Virus record (IMG/VR): IMGVR_UViG_3300020385_000077
Coordinates: 1 to 20,951 of that record
Length of the DNA stretch: 20,951 nucleotides
Source: a virus
Direction: 5' to 3' (one strand)
This document shows, in pieces, positions 1 to 7,167 of the stretch. The stretch's first letter is position 1, and every line of letters starts with the position of its first letter. The notes below the pieces were generated by a model. That model was not told where the DNA came from and did not search any database. It saw nothing but the letters and a program-made list of their open reading frames with translations. Position numbers and translations under genes: made by a program.

Positions 1-1
1 T

Positions 2-226
2 ATCAGAGGAGAAGTTGCTGCTTCCTTGATAAATAAGAAACAAGTGGACTTTTCCGTAGGTTATTCCAAACTTATACACAGTTACATTCCGAGTAACATG
101 GGTGATATGTATGCTATTCCAGTTGATGGAAACGAGTATCGTGATGTCGCAAAATTAGTCACTGAAAATTTTGTAGACAAGACAGGAATATTTGTGGGTC
201 CAGAAACAGCGTGGGACAGTATTTAA
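2..226 (+). CDS. C-terminal end of an unidentified protein, probably virion structural (5' partial)
   Basis: The frame is open from the first complete codon of the window to a TAA directly before the gp48 start, so this is the last 74 codons of a gene that begins upstream. I do not recognise it. The fragment is soluble-looking, with no membrane segment or cysteines, and ends in a PETAWDSI tail. The stop and the next ATG are adjacent (TAAATG), so it is probably co-transcribed with gp48 and gp53. By position it is likely a baseplate or tail component, but this is inference from context only. Confidence 0.6.
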   Translation: MRGEVAASLINKKQVDFSVGYSKLIHSYIPSNMGDMYAIPVDGNEYRDVAKLVTENFVDKTGIFVGPETAWDSI

Positions 227-2137
227 ATGTCAGCAAGCACAGACGCCAGAGTATCACCACAAGATAAGAATAGGATTCTATCCAGTATTGGTGGTAAAGA
301 TAAAAACTGGGTCACTAAAATTAATAACAAGACCTTCTTTATGCAAGTTAGACTTGCAGAGAGTGGTGAAATACAATTAATGGCAGTAGAGAAGGCAGGT
401 ACTATTGAACGTCCATACCTATTAGCTAACCTAGAAGATGGACAATGGAATTATGGTGGTTCTGGTAGAATATTTGATAGTTCATTGGGGACTGGTCTAG
501 GATCTCTATTGCAACCAGTTCAGGCAGTGGTATCAAATGATGAAACAACTGCAAAAGCAATCATAAATGCGGCAACAGTAGATGGTAAGGATATTTCATT
601 AGATGATCAATTACTCTTAGCAAGTCAAACAGCACAGCAACTGTATACTAATAGATCAACCAATCAACAACCAGGGCAAGCAGTTCCCAATCCCAATGCC
701 TTTTTACCTAGCAGTGTAACAGGTGGTCCACAAGCCATAGCAACACAACCATTTAATCCAGGCGCACAAGCTACAGTTGTACCTGGTAATGCAGTTGCAG
801 AAAATAATGAACCCGGAGTAGAGGGAGAAGAGAATATAATTGAGGAAGTAGGTGATAAATTAAAGGTAATAGCAAAAAGTGCTATTGATACCATTGGTGG
901 AATATTAGAAGATCTGAAAATAACTGAAGAGGACATTGCAAAGTTTGACGCAATGTTTGAAGCAGGTGGTGGCGATGCAATTAAAAGTGCAATGTATCCA
1001 CTTGATAACACCTACGGTGAAATTCGAGGACAGGACTTTGTTACCATTGACCAGTTCATATATCAACCTCCAAGAAAAGATCAAATCCTTGGTACAGACA
1101 CAGATGGAAATAGGATAAATCCAGTTACAACAATAACTAAAGGTCAATATAGACTTACACCATTGAAAAAGTTTGTGGCACGGGTCAGTTTGCCTATGCC
1201 AAATAATATTACAGACTCCAACAATGTTGCTTGGGGTGATGATGCGATGAATAATCTTGCTGCAGCACTCACCGCTTCTGTTATGAGAAATCCAACTGCT
1301 GGATTAATTGGTGGAGCAGTATCAAGTATGATTAATGGTCCTCTAGGACAAATGCTTACTCTTGGATTGGTTGGTCTAGACAATGATGGTATCGTGGGTC
1401 CTAATGGGGAGCAATTAAATGATCTCCAAGCAAGAATAATAGCACTGGCTAAATCTTTGGAAGCAGAAGGTGCCCAGACACTACTGAAGACAAATCAAGG
1501 TGCAGCGTCTTTGGGCATGTTGGGTGTCAATGTTTCACCAGAATCAATTCTTTCCAGAGGTTTTGGTGTTGTTCCAAATAGTAATTTAGAATTACTGTTC
1601 AATAATGTAACACTTAGAGACTTCCAATTCAGTTGGAGAATGAGTCCAAGAGATGAAAGAGAAGCACGAGAAGTCAAAAAAATTATTCGTTTCTTCAAGC
1701 AAGGAATGGCAGCAAAGACCATGCAAAACACAGCAGGAGAAAGAAGCATCTATCTAGGATCACCAAACGTCTTTAGACTTCAGTATCGAACTGCTGGTGG
1801 AAGAATCATTGAAGGTGTAAATAGAATCAAACCTTGTGCTGTTGTTGGCACATCAGTCAACTACACACCAGATGGTCAATGGTCAGGATATGATGAAGGT
1901 CAACCAGTGAGTTGCACATTCTCAATTCAAATGAAAGAACTCGAACCTGTATACGCATCTGATTATAGTAAGAATGTGATTGGATCTAGGAGAAGTCAAG
2001 ATAGAATAGTTGAAACTTTTGGAGAAACAGAGACAGTATTTGATGGAGGTGACGTAACATCAACAACCAGAACATTTGATCTTGCTGCAGGTGACGGAGA
2101 TCTTTATCCAATTAGACCCAACGAGGTAGGTTACTAA
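227..2137 (+). CDS. 48: Baseplate tail tube cap protein gp48-like
   Basis: The 636-residue product resembles T4 gp48, the cap of the baseplate hub on which the tail tube polymerises. The signature is in the C-terminal third: LRDFQFSWRMSPRDEREA, then KKIIRFFKQGMA, then SVNYTPDGQWSGY and MKELEPVY. This is the segment shared by the tube cap and tube initiator proteins. The middle (about residues 100-270) is rich in Gln, Asn, Pro and Gly and looks like a flexible insertion; T4 gp48 is much shorter (about 364 residues). The start follows directly on the preceding stop, and the stop overlaps the gp53 start by one base (TAATG). Late expression is expected for a structural gene. The paralogue gp54 is a less likely alternative. 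Confidence 0.75.
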   Translation: MSASTDARVSPQDKNRILSSIGGKDKNWVTKINNKTFFMQVRLAESGEIQLMAVEKAGTIERPYLLANLEDGQWNYGGSGRIFDSSLGTGLGSLLQPVQAVVSNDETTAKAIINAATVDGKDISLDDQLLLASQTAQQLYTNRSTNQQPGQAVPNPNAFLPSSVTGGPQAIATQPFNPGAQATVVPGNAVAENNEPGVEGEENIIEEVGDKLKVIAKSAIDTIGGILEDLKITEEDIAKFDAMFEAGGGDAIKSAMYPLDNTYGEIRGQDFVTIDQFIYQPPRKDQILGTDTDGNRINPVTTITKGQYRLTPLKKFVARVSLPMPNNITDSNNVAWGDDAMNNLAAALTASVMRNPTAGLIGGAVSSMINGPLGQMLTLGLVGLDNDGIVGPNGEQLNDLQARIIALAKSLEAEGAQTLLKTNQGAASLGMLGVNVSPESILSRGFGVVPNSNLELLFNNVTLRDFQFSWRMSPRDEREAREVKKIIRFFKQGMAAKTMQNTAGERSIYLGSPNVFRLQYRTAGGRIIEGVNRIKPCAVVGTSVNYTPDGQWSGYDEGQPVSCTFSIQMKELEPVYASDYSKNVIGSRRSQDRIVETFGETETVFDGGDVTSTTRTFDLAAGDGDLYPIRPNEVGY

Positions 2138-2877
2138 TGTCTTATTTTAGAGAGTTACCAAATATATCTGCTGTCTCATTACTACCAGGTAGACAGAGAA
2201 GCAATGAGAGAGTTCTAGTCAAGAACATCTATAAGAGAGCAAAACTTAGAACTGATGTTGATTATGCGATTACTGCATTTGATTTTAGAATGATCAAGGA
2301 AGGTGATAGACCTGACACTATTGCTGCTTCTTTATATGGAGATCCAGAATTAGACTGGGTAGTTCTAATCACCAATAACATTATCAATATTAGAGACCAA
2401 TGGCCCCTGAGTAACAATGACCTTCATGATTATTTGTTAGATAAGTATGGTTCTGAGGCAGCACTTCTTGAACCACATCATTATGAAACAAGAGAGATCA
2501 GAGATGCTTTTAATAGAACCGTTTTAGAACCAGGACTTGAGGTTGATTCAGATTTTACATTTACATATGCAACACTGCAGGGCAACACTGTAACCACAGA
2601 CAAAGCAAATTACGATGCCATCCAAGCAAGCACCGAATTTGATGATGCATACAAAAAAACTTTTATACTATTAAGTGCATCTGCTGCGGGTCCAGTCAGT
2701 AACTTTAAGTTTGAAACACAGCAAAATGATGCTAAGAGACTCATTCGTGTTTTGAAACCAGACTTCCTTGGTGGGTTCATATCTGATATGAGAAACATCA
2801 TGAAGTACGAGACTTCTTCTCAGTATATCAACAGAACTACCAAGGCAGCATACAACCCAAGAGAATCTGGGGTATAA
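2137..2877 (+). CDS. 53: Baseplate wedge protein gp53
   Basis: The 246-residue product matches the T4 gp53 pattern. Its N-terminus is MSYFRELPNI, followed by a LysM-like core (about residues 45-105) containing FDFRMIKEGDRPDTIAASLY, GDPELDWVVLITNNI and the WPLS motif. In T4, gp53 joins neighbouring wedges during baseplate assembly. It is somewhat longer than T4 gp53 (about 196 residues), with the extra length in the C-terminal half. The ATG overlaps the gp48 stop, which suggests translational coupling. The stop codon lies at the edge of the A-tract of the terminator that serves gp32 on the other strand, so the two transcription units converge with almost no spacer. Confidence 0.88.
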   Translation: MSYFRELPNISAVSLLPGRQRSNERVLVKNIYKRAKLRTDVDYAITAFDFRMIKEGDRPDTIAASLYGDPELDWVVLITNNIINIRDQWPLSNNDLHDYLLDKYGSEAALLEPHHYETREIRDAFNRTVLEPGLEVDSDFTFTYATLQGNTVTTDKANYDAIQASTEFDDAYKKTFILLSASAAGPVSNFKFETQQNDAKRLIRVLKPDFLGGFISDMRNIMKYETSSQYINRTTKAAYNPRESGV

Positions 2878-2899
2878 AAAAACCCTCCTTTCGGAGGGT
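2876..2899 (-). terminator. Rho-independent terminator of the gp32 transcription unit
   Basis: On the minus strand a perfect 7-bp stem (ACCCTCC/GGAGGGT) closed by a GAAA tetraloop is followed directly by a T run of seven. It lies 8 bases past the gp32 stop. On the plus strand the hairpin has no T run after it, so it should work mainly for leftward transcripts. It touches the gp53 stop codon. Confidence 0.88.
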
Positions 2900-2906
2900 G
2901 GAAAGA

Positions 2907-3866
2907 TCAGGAGTTGACCAGTTTAGCAAAGTAGTTGAGGGAATCATCTTCCTCTTCTGTGCTACTGCTTGGAGTGATGTCAGGGTCATTGAATGACTTA
3001 CTGCGACCTTCACTCAGATCCTCATAGGATGCACCAGCGGCACTGGGTTCAGTGTAATCGCCACGACGCTCACGCTCCCATTGTGCTTCTTGCTCTTGGG
3101 TTTCACGGTCCTGCATCTTAGGTGTGCCCTTGAGTCCAAGAGCATACTGCAGACGCTTTTCAAGTGCAGCGTAGTCCTTGAAGTTCTTGGGATCAAGGAA
3201 CTCATTCAGGTCATGGAGATTGTTATAGAGTTTCTCCAGACGGTCGTCATCATCGAACAGTGCGCTAGGTTTGTCGAACTCAGACTTGTCGTAGTTCTGG
3301 TAACCTTCTACCTTACGGATCTTCAGTTTGAAGTTAGCACCAGTCCAGAAGTCGAAAGGATTGATAGGTTCTTCGTCATCAAACTCAGGCTTCATTGCTT
3401 CCATGATTTTGTCATGGATCTTCTTACCATACTTGTATAGGAAGACTTTGCCTTCGTTGTCAGGGTTAGCAGGATCGCTAACGACAAAGATGTTGCTGTA
3501 GTAGGACAGCTTACGCTTTTGCTTACGTGCTTGCTCCTTACCAGAGTCGGTGCCGTTGTTCCAAAGAGTAGAGTTGTACTCAGAGATAGGGCACTTCTGT
3601 CCCAAAGTAGTCAAAGAGTTCTCGATAAACCATCCACCTGGACCTTGGAATGCATGGGTATAGACTCGTGCCCAAGGCAGTTCGTTACCTTCTGCTTCAG
3701 GGAGGAAACGAATGACAGCGTAACCATTACCAGTCTTATCGACTGATGGTTTCCAGATACGCTCGTCTGCACCGTTACCTTTTTCGTTGAGCTTCTCGAC
3801 AGACTTGATCAGTTTGTCAGTAAGGGAACCAGTGCGGGATTGCTTTTTAAGATTTGCGAAAGACAT
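2907..3866 (-). CDS. 32: Single-stranded DNA binding protein gp32
   Basis: The 319-residue protein coats ssDNA in phage replication, recombination and repair. It follows T4 gp32 throughout: a short basic N-terminal LAST-like stretch (LKKQSRTGS, residues 6-14), an OB-fold core with FIENSLTTL, KRKLSYYSNIFVV, NEGKVFLYKYGKKI and FWTGANFKLKI, and an acidic Asp/Glu-rich C-terminal tail that in T4 recruits partners such as gp59. The T4 zinc site (His64, Cys77, Cys87, Cys90) is mostly missing: the matching positions are His71, Ser84, Cys92 and Ser95. The gene has its own consensus promoter and a leader of short repeats without a Shine-Dalgarno sequence, which suggests autogenous translational control as in T4. 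It is terminated at 2876-2899. Confidence 0.93.
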   Translation of the reverse strand: MSFANLKKQSRTGSLTDKLIKSVEKLNEKGNGADERIWKPSVDKTGNGYAVIRFLPEAEGNELPWARVYTHAFQGPGGWFIENSLTTLGQKCPISEYNSTLWNNGTDSGKEQARKQKRKLSYYSNIFVVSDPANPDNEGKVFLYKYGKKIHDKIMEAMKPEFDDEEPINPFDFWTGANFKLKIRKVEGYQNYDKSEFDKPSALFDDDDRLEKLYNNLHDLNEFLDPKNFKDYAALEKRLQYALGLKGTPKMQDRETQEQEAQWERERRGDYTEPSAAGASYEDLSEGRSKSFNDPDITPSSSTEEEDDSLNYFAKLVNS

Positions 3867-3909
3867 AGGATTGATTGGATAGATTAGGATGAATTAGGAT
3901 TCGTTGGAT
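3867..3909 (-). promoter_or_regulatory. gp32 mRNA leader with five spaced ATCC repeats, candidate autoregulatory site
   Basis: Read on the minus strand, ATCC occurs five times with regular 9-10 nt spacing (plus-strand GGAT at 3868, 3877, 3887, 3897 and 3906), usually as ATCCTAAT or ATCCAAT. The last copy abuts the gp32 ATG. There is no purine-rich ribosome binding site. T4 gp32 is known to repress its own translation by binding an unstructured leader. A repetitive, weakly folding leader here fits that role, but binding is inferred. Confidence 0.6.
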
Positions 3910-3921
3910 AACGACAAGTGT

Positions 3922-3950
3922 ATTATAGGACACGAGGTCTCACTTGTCAA
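3922..3950 (-). promoter_or_regulatory. Consensus sigma-70 (early-type) promoter of gp32
   Basis: A perfect -35 TTGACA (3945-3950) and a perfect -10 TATAAT (3922-3927) are separated by 17 bases. The -35 box lies in the last codons of the upstream DUF1825 gene (Leu-Asp-Lys-stop). An 8-bp inverted repeat, GACAAGTG at 3913-3920 and CACTTGTC at 3941-3948, brackets the -10 region and could be an operator. Confidence 0.88.
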
Positions 3951-4269
3951 GTGTTTTTTCTAGTTTTTGGATAGTGTGATCAAGTTGCTGGAAGAATTTC
4001 TCCATGCCGTCGATCTCGGAGTAACCGAACATCTTTGCTGCTTCGACCACCTTTGCCTTGATTTGCAAAGCATCAGGGTCATCCGACAGAGAGATACGGA
4101 AAAAGAAAATCTTTTGCTTCTCAAGGAATGTCTTGAGTCGCTTTAAGTGTTCTCTCCTTTCTTCAACACTATACTTACCAAGGTTCATAAGATCCATGGT
4201 GAGTTCTTGTTGTAGTTCCTCAAGATCCATGATGGTATCACGAACTTGATCGGAGTCAAAAAATCTCAT
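3940..4269 (-). CDS. DUF1825 family protein
   Basis: The 109-residue helical protein resembles the DUF1825 family of cyanobacteria and their phages. It starts MRFFDSDQV, has a helical region with LEELQQEL, then a conserved centre FLEKQKIFFFRISLSDDPDA (the LSDDP motif), and a C-terminal amphipathic helix. The function is unknown. It is coupled to gp59 (ATGA overlap) and its 3' end carries the -35 box of the gp32 promoter, so it sits inside the replication module, a place where T4 has no equivalent. It may be a host-derived protein recruited to replication or transcription; that role is inference. Confidence 0.75.
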   Translation of the reverse strand: MRFFDSDQVRDTIMDLEELQQELTMDLMNLGKYSVEERREHLKRLKTFLEKQKIFFFRISLSDDPDALQIKAKVVEAAKMFGYSEIDGMEKFFQQLDHTIQKLEKTLDK

Positions 4270-4856
4270 ACTACTTGCTCTTTAAGAATCGACTTGTACT
4301 TGTTCACATTAATATTTAGGAATGGTTTATATTTCTTTATCTTGAGAGATACGGTTTCCCAGACCGGATCTTCGAGTTTCTTATCAAAGTTCTTCACGTA
4401 TTCTAGAATAATATCTAGAATCACCATGGTCTCAATAGACAAAGCACCCTGCAGATATTTCTTCAATACCTCAGGGTGTGACTGTCCCTTAATAGAGAAC
4501 AGTTTTTGAAAGTTTTCTCTGTTGACAAAGACTTCTACCTCAGTCTTAAACATATAACTCATAGTCTGGGATCGTTTCCTCCAAGACTTTAAGTTATCCT
4601 CACCGCTGGATATGATCTCTCCAATCCACAGTCGGTCAGGGTCATCGCATTCAACAAAGTTTGCTAGGAAATAATCTTTGATCTCCTCATCAGTCTTCTT
4701 ACGAGACATCCGCTCAAAGAAATAACGATCCTTGCGTTTGTTATATGCTTGAACAGATGCTTTAGATTTACCACCATACTTAAAGTAGTTGTAACTCTTC
4801 TTGGTGAAATGATTTTTGAATGCTAGGTATGTTTTGTATACATCAATGGGAGTCAC
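4266..4856 (-). CDS. 59: Loader of gp41 helicase, gp59
   Basis: The 196-residue product matches T4 gp59, which binds forked DNA and gp32 and loads the replicative helicase. Shared features are VYKTYLAFKNHF near the N-terminus, YNKRKDRYFFERMS, WIGEI, SIETMVILDIILEYV and VSLKIKKYKPFLNI near the C-terminus. I place the start at the GTG at 4856 (giving MTPIDVYKTYL), because the ATGs at 4883 and 4871 would extend deep into the upstream ORF and the family homology begins at about VYK. Its stop overlaps the DUF1825 start. It lies two genes upstream of its protein partner gp32. Confidence 0.88.
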   Translation of the reverse strand: MTPIDVYKTYLAFKNHFTKKSYNYFKYGGKSKASVQAYNKRKDRYFFERMSRKKTDEEIKDYFLANFVECDDPDRLWIGEIISSGEDNLKSWRKRSQTMSYMFKTEVEVFVNRENFQKLFSIKGQSHPEVLKKYLQGALSIETMVILDIILEYVKNFDKKLEDPVWETVSLKIKKYKPFLNINVNKYKSILKEQVV

Positions 4857-5025
4857 GGCGTTCTCTTTCATCAAGTGCTTCATTAATAATTTGCTTTAAC
4901 TCGATACGTTCTTCTGGTGTGAAGATTGTCCTTACCTTGACAGGCATAGGATCATAACTACTTGGTTTCTTTGAAACATACTTTCCGGGAACACTCATTC
5001 CCTGTGTGTCAATCTTGTCCTTCAT
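4843..5025 (-). CDS. Small conserved-looking phage protein, function unknown
   Basis: The open frame codes for 60 residues from the ATG at 5025. The middle contains KKPSSYDPMPVKVRTIF, and the charged helical tail reads IELKQIINEALDERERR. The start is uncertain: the frame runs upstream to 5115, but the start near 5025 leaves only a 17-nt overlap with the preceding ORF, as is usual here. It sits between gp33 and gp59 and overlaps the gp59 start by 14 nt. I do not recognise the family. The basic SYDPMPVKVR stretch followed by an acidic/basic helix could suit a small protein-protein adaptor. Confidence 0.6.
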   Translation of the reverse strand: MKDKIDTQGMSVPGKYVSKKPSSYDPMPVKVRTIFTPEERIELKQIINEALDERERRDSH

Positions 5026-5200
5026 CATCAACCCTATCGAATCCTTCAATTTGTTCTGCCATAACTTCATGCTCACCCTTGATGAGATACCAATGGTGTC
5101 CTTCTCGTTCACCAAGATACTTTAATTCCTCATCCATCCATGAATGCTCACGCATTGCTGCTTGAATTTTATAATGTAATAATTCACTTTTAGAAATCAT
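5009..5200 (-). CDS. Small protein of unknown function downstream of gp33
   Basis: The 63-residue ORF has an ATG that overlaps the gp33 stop in an ATGA, the commonest junction in this window, which supports it as a coupled gene. It is acidic with several aromatic and His residues (MREHSWMDEELKYL, then EGHHWYLIKGEHEVM). There is no cysteine, signal peptide or membrane segment. Not recognised. Confidence 0.65.
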   Translation of the reverse strand: MISKSELLHYKIQAAMREHSWMDEELKYLGEREGHHWYLIKGEHEVMAEQIEGFDRVDDEGQD

Positions 5201-5451
5201 AATGGAAGTTTTGCTCGTGTAGTTTTCTTCAGGAAGTTAAGTTGAGTAGCATCATACTTAAGTTTTTCCTTCAGTGGTTTTGATATCAGTTTACCAACAG
5301 ATTCCATCTCGATCTTGTTCTCTTCACAAAATGTGAGGATAGCATCGATGTAATTGAATTTATATTCCTTGACCAGGTTCTCAACCTCTTGTGCAAACTT
5401 TGCTTGGCACAAGAACTTCTCCTTGATCAGGTCATCAACTTGATTCTCCAT
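5197..5451 (-). CDS. 33: Late promoter transcription accessory protein gp33
   Basis: The 84-residue product resembles the second half of T4 gp33, the small protein that binds host RNA polymerase and bridges it to the sliding clamp and gp55 for late transcription. The matching core is VENLVKEYKFNYIDAILTF followed by CEENKIEMESVGKLI, which parallels the T4 segment MVEEFGMSYLEATTAFLEEN and its continuation. The ATG at 5451 follows a clear AGGAG and overlaps the exonuclease gene by 17 nt; the in-frame extension to 5574 only shadows that gene. A T4-like C-terminal clamp-binding motif is not obvious. Its presence agrees with the NATAAATA late promoter motifs in the window. Confidence 0.72.
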   Translation of the reverse strand: MENQVDDLIKEKFLCQAKFAQEVENLVKEYKFNYIDAILTFCEENKIEMESVGKLISKPLKEKLKYDATQLNFLKKTTRAKLPL

Positions 5452-6121
5452 GTTCTCCTGTTTTGTAATCGACGAACTTTTTGATGTACTCTGTGAGAAG
5501 TTTAATATAGTAACTCTTGTTTGTTTTTTCATAGACTTTGCATTCTCCGTTTTCGGCAACCATAATAGTAACAATTTTCTTGACTGGGATACCAGTCATT
5601 TCAAAATACATGCAAGCGTAAGCAGTCTCTTGCACGAAATAATTTTCAATCCATTCCTCGGGTTTAATCTTGGCCGAGGTCTTAAAGTCGATGACTGCAA
5701 GTTCTCCATCGTACTCTGCGATGCAGTCTACTCGTCCTGCGAGACCAAGATAGTCGCTATACAGCGACTGTTCTATAACATGTATGTTATTTATACGATC
5801 CAAATCTTTCTTTGCTGATAGAAGGAGGAACTTCGTAGCAGGAAGCATCTCAATATCCTTGATAGGAACATTCTTAATGTATTGTTCTACTGCATCATGG
5901 AACTTTGTCCCACGAAATGTAGACTCTCTAAGAACTTTATTTGCTTCATCGTTCCCAACTTTCTTTCTCCACTTAACGAAGACTTCACGGTTGTAGAAAC
6001 TTGTGACAGATGTGATAGATGGATACATCTTTCCTGACGGGACTTCATAGAAACGAGTCCCGTCAATCATGGTTGCTGTTAAATCAGTCTCACCTTTTAA
6101 ATTATCTAAATGGACAAACAT
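5435..6121 (-). CDS. PD-(D/E)XK exonuclease (Mgme1-like/RecB-like)
   Basis: The 228-residue nuclease of the PD-(D/E)XK superfamily is similar to the Mgme1-type exonucleases common in T4-like cyanophages. Visible motifs are RGTKFHDAVEQYI with a conserved His (residue 75), a Glu at 117 in VIEQSL, GLAGRVDCIA (Asp132) and AVIDFKTSAK (Asp145, Lys147). Together these form the metal and catalytic site. Its role is probably DNA end processing during replication, recombination or host DNA degradation. It begins at a TAATG overlap with phoH and overlaps gp33 by 17 nt, so it belongs to the replication operon. Confidence 0.83.
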   Translation of the reverse strand: MFVHLDNLKGETDLTATMIDGTRFYEVPSGKMYPSITSVTSFYNREVFVKWRKKVGNDEANKVLRESTFRGTKFHDAVEQYIKNVPIKDIEMLPATKFLLLSAKKDLDRINNIHVIEQSLYSDYLGLAGRVDCIAEYDGELAVIDFKTSAKIKPEEWIENYFVQETAYACMYFEMTGIPVKKIVTIMVAENGECKVYEKTNKSYYIKLLTEYIKKFVDYKTGEHGESS

Positions 6122-6888
6122 TAAATACCGAGTGCAATTTTAGTCATGATATAGTTACGGACAAATCCAGACCTAACAATATCATTAACGTCATACTCCA
6201 CACAGGTAAAGTCGTCGGTCATTGCTTGGATGATTTTCATGAAATCGAGGATTCCGTTTCGTTCGTTGGTCTTCACGAGGTCAGACTGTGCTGCGTCACC
6301 ACAGAAAACAATCTTACAGTTTTCACCAACTCTGGTTATTATACTATCAAGTTCATGAAAATTCAAGTTTTGCATTTCATCAACGATAATAATACAATTA
6401 TCCATGGTGGTTCCACGAAGGAATGATGTAGACCAGAAGCGAATAGTCTCCTGTGCCTTGAGTGCTCCGTAAAGCATCTCAAACTCATTCTCATCCTGCA
6501 TCTCAAACATATACTTTACCATATTCTTGTACGGAATCTGGTACAGTGCTGCCTTATCTTCATGATCACCTGGAAGGAAACCAATCTCACGAGTAGCAAC
6601 GAGAGAACGAACCACATACACCTTTTCATAAGGTGTGAATTGATCTAATACATCTTTGAGTGCAAGATAAAGAGCAATGAATGTCTTACCTGTACCTGCT
6701 GCACCATAAGCAAACATGTTCTTGCCTGCTTTGTATGACTCAAAGAACTTTTCTTGGTTATCTGTCAATGGTTTAATATCAACCATCAGATCAGAATTGA
6801 TTGGTTTCTTTCTCTTCAGTTTTCGGGAACTCATACTACCAATGCCACTAATGGCATCACTGTTTCCTTTTCTTTTTCTTGCTGGCAT
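6121..6888 (-). CDS. phoH: PhoH-like ATPase
   Basis: The 255-residue P-loop ATPase of the PhoH family has Walker A GAAGTGKT (residues 62-69), Walker B IIIVDE followed by MQN (166-173), RSLVATREIGFLPGD and CGDAAQSD. The N-terminal 35 residues are strongly basic (KRKG, RKLKRKK) and may contact nucleic acid. PhoH is widespread in marine phages. Its biochemical role is not established, although the family relates to RNA or nucleic-acid remodelling, and a Pho-regulon link applies only to some hosts. It starts 2 bases after the 82-aa ORF and is coupled to the exonuclease. Confidence 0.92.
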   Translation of the reverse strand: MPARKRKGNSDAISGIGSMSSRKLKRKKPINSDLMVDIKPLTDNQEKFFESYKAGKNMFAYGAAGTGKTFIALYLALKDVLDQFTPYEKVYVVRSLVATREIGFLPGDHEDKAALYQIPYKNMVKYMFEMQDENEFEMLYGALKAQETIRFWSTSFLRGTTMDNCIIIVDEMQNLNFHELDSIITRVGENCKIVFCGDAAQSDLVKTNERNGILDFMKIIQAMTDDFTCVEYDVNDIVRSGFVRNYIMTKIALGI

Positions 6889-6890
6889 AC

Positions 6891-7139
6891 TTAGATTTTA
6901 GTGATGTTAGAACCTGGGGTTTTCTTGACTTTAGATAGAACATCGTTCCATCCTGGATTCTTCTTGCGAAGTTTATCTTTCCATTCACCGACTTCACCGG
7001 ACTGTGGACAGGTAGATGGATCACTCCAATCTCTGTGCCAGTCAGGATTATCTGTACACCACTGAGACCATTCAGTGACACTCATCACGACTTCTTTCTG
7101 TTCGCCAGTCTCTTTATGGACTACTGGGTATGTTGCCAT
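6891..7139 (-). CDS. Conserved cyanophage protein of unknown function upstream of phoH
   Basis: The 82-residue ORF starts at MATYPVVHKETGEQKEV; the longer in-frame extension runs into thyX and is unlikely. The sequence is rich in Trp, Asp and Pro (WCTDNPDWHRDWSDPSTCP), with two Cys and one His that could bind a metal, and ends in KKTPGSNITKI. I recognise the pattern as a small protein usually found beside phoH in cyanophages, but know no function. A late promoter motif (AATAAATA, 7160-7167) lies about 20 nt before its ATG, so it and possibly phoH can be transcribed late. Confidence 0.72.
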   Translation of the reverse strand: MATYPVVHKETGEQKEVVMSVTEWSQWCTDNPDWHRDWSDPSTCPQSGEVGEWKDKLRKKNPGWNDVLSKVKKTPGSNITKI

Positions 7140-7159
7140 AGTTACAAAACTCAATGAAT

Positions 7160-7167
7160 TATTTATT
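7160..7167 (-). promoter_or_regulatory. Candidate T4-like late promoter (AATAAATA)
   Basis: This matches the NATAAATA late motif of T4-like cyanophages, overlaps the thyX stop codon and lies about 20 nt before the ATG at 7139. The motif is short, so chance is possible, but its position directly ahead of a gene supports it. Confidence 0.5.

Noticed and set aside
28-35. GATAAATA on the + strand as a late promoter for gp48
   Set aside because: It is within the coding sequence of the preceding gene, about 190 nt before gp48, and is only eight bases.
905-1147. Open frames opposite or within gp48 and gp53 (664-1011, 905-1147, 1144-1383, 1495-1749, 2610-2801)
   Set aside because: They lie wholly in strongly supported genes, have no family features and no ribosome sites; they are shadow frames.
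5452-5574. Longer N-terminus of gp33 (start at 5574)
   Set aside because: It only shadows the exonuclease end; a good AGGAG precedes the ATG at 5451 and the T4 gp33 match lies after it.
5788-5795. TATAAATA (minus strand) as a late promoter for gp33 and gp59
   Set aside because: It is deep inside the exonuclease coding sequence, some 340 nt from the next start; chance is likely in AT-rich DNA.
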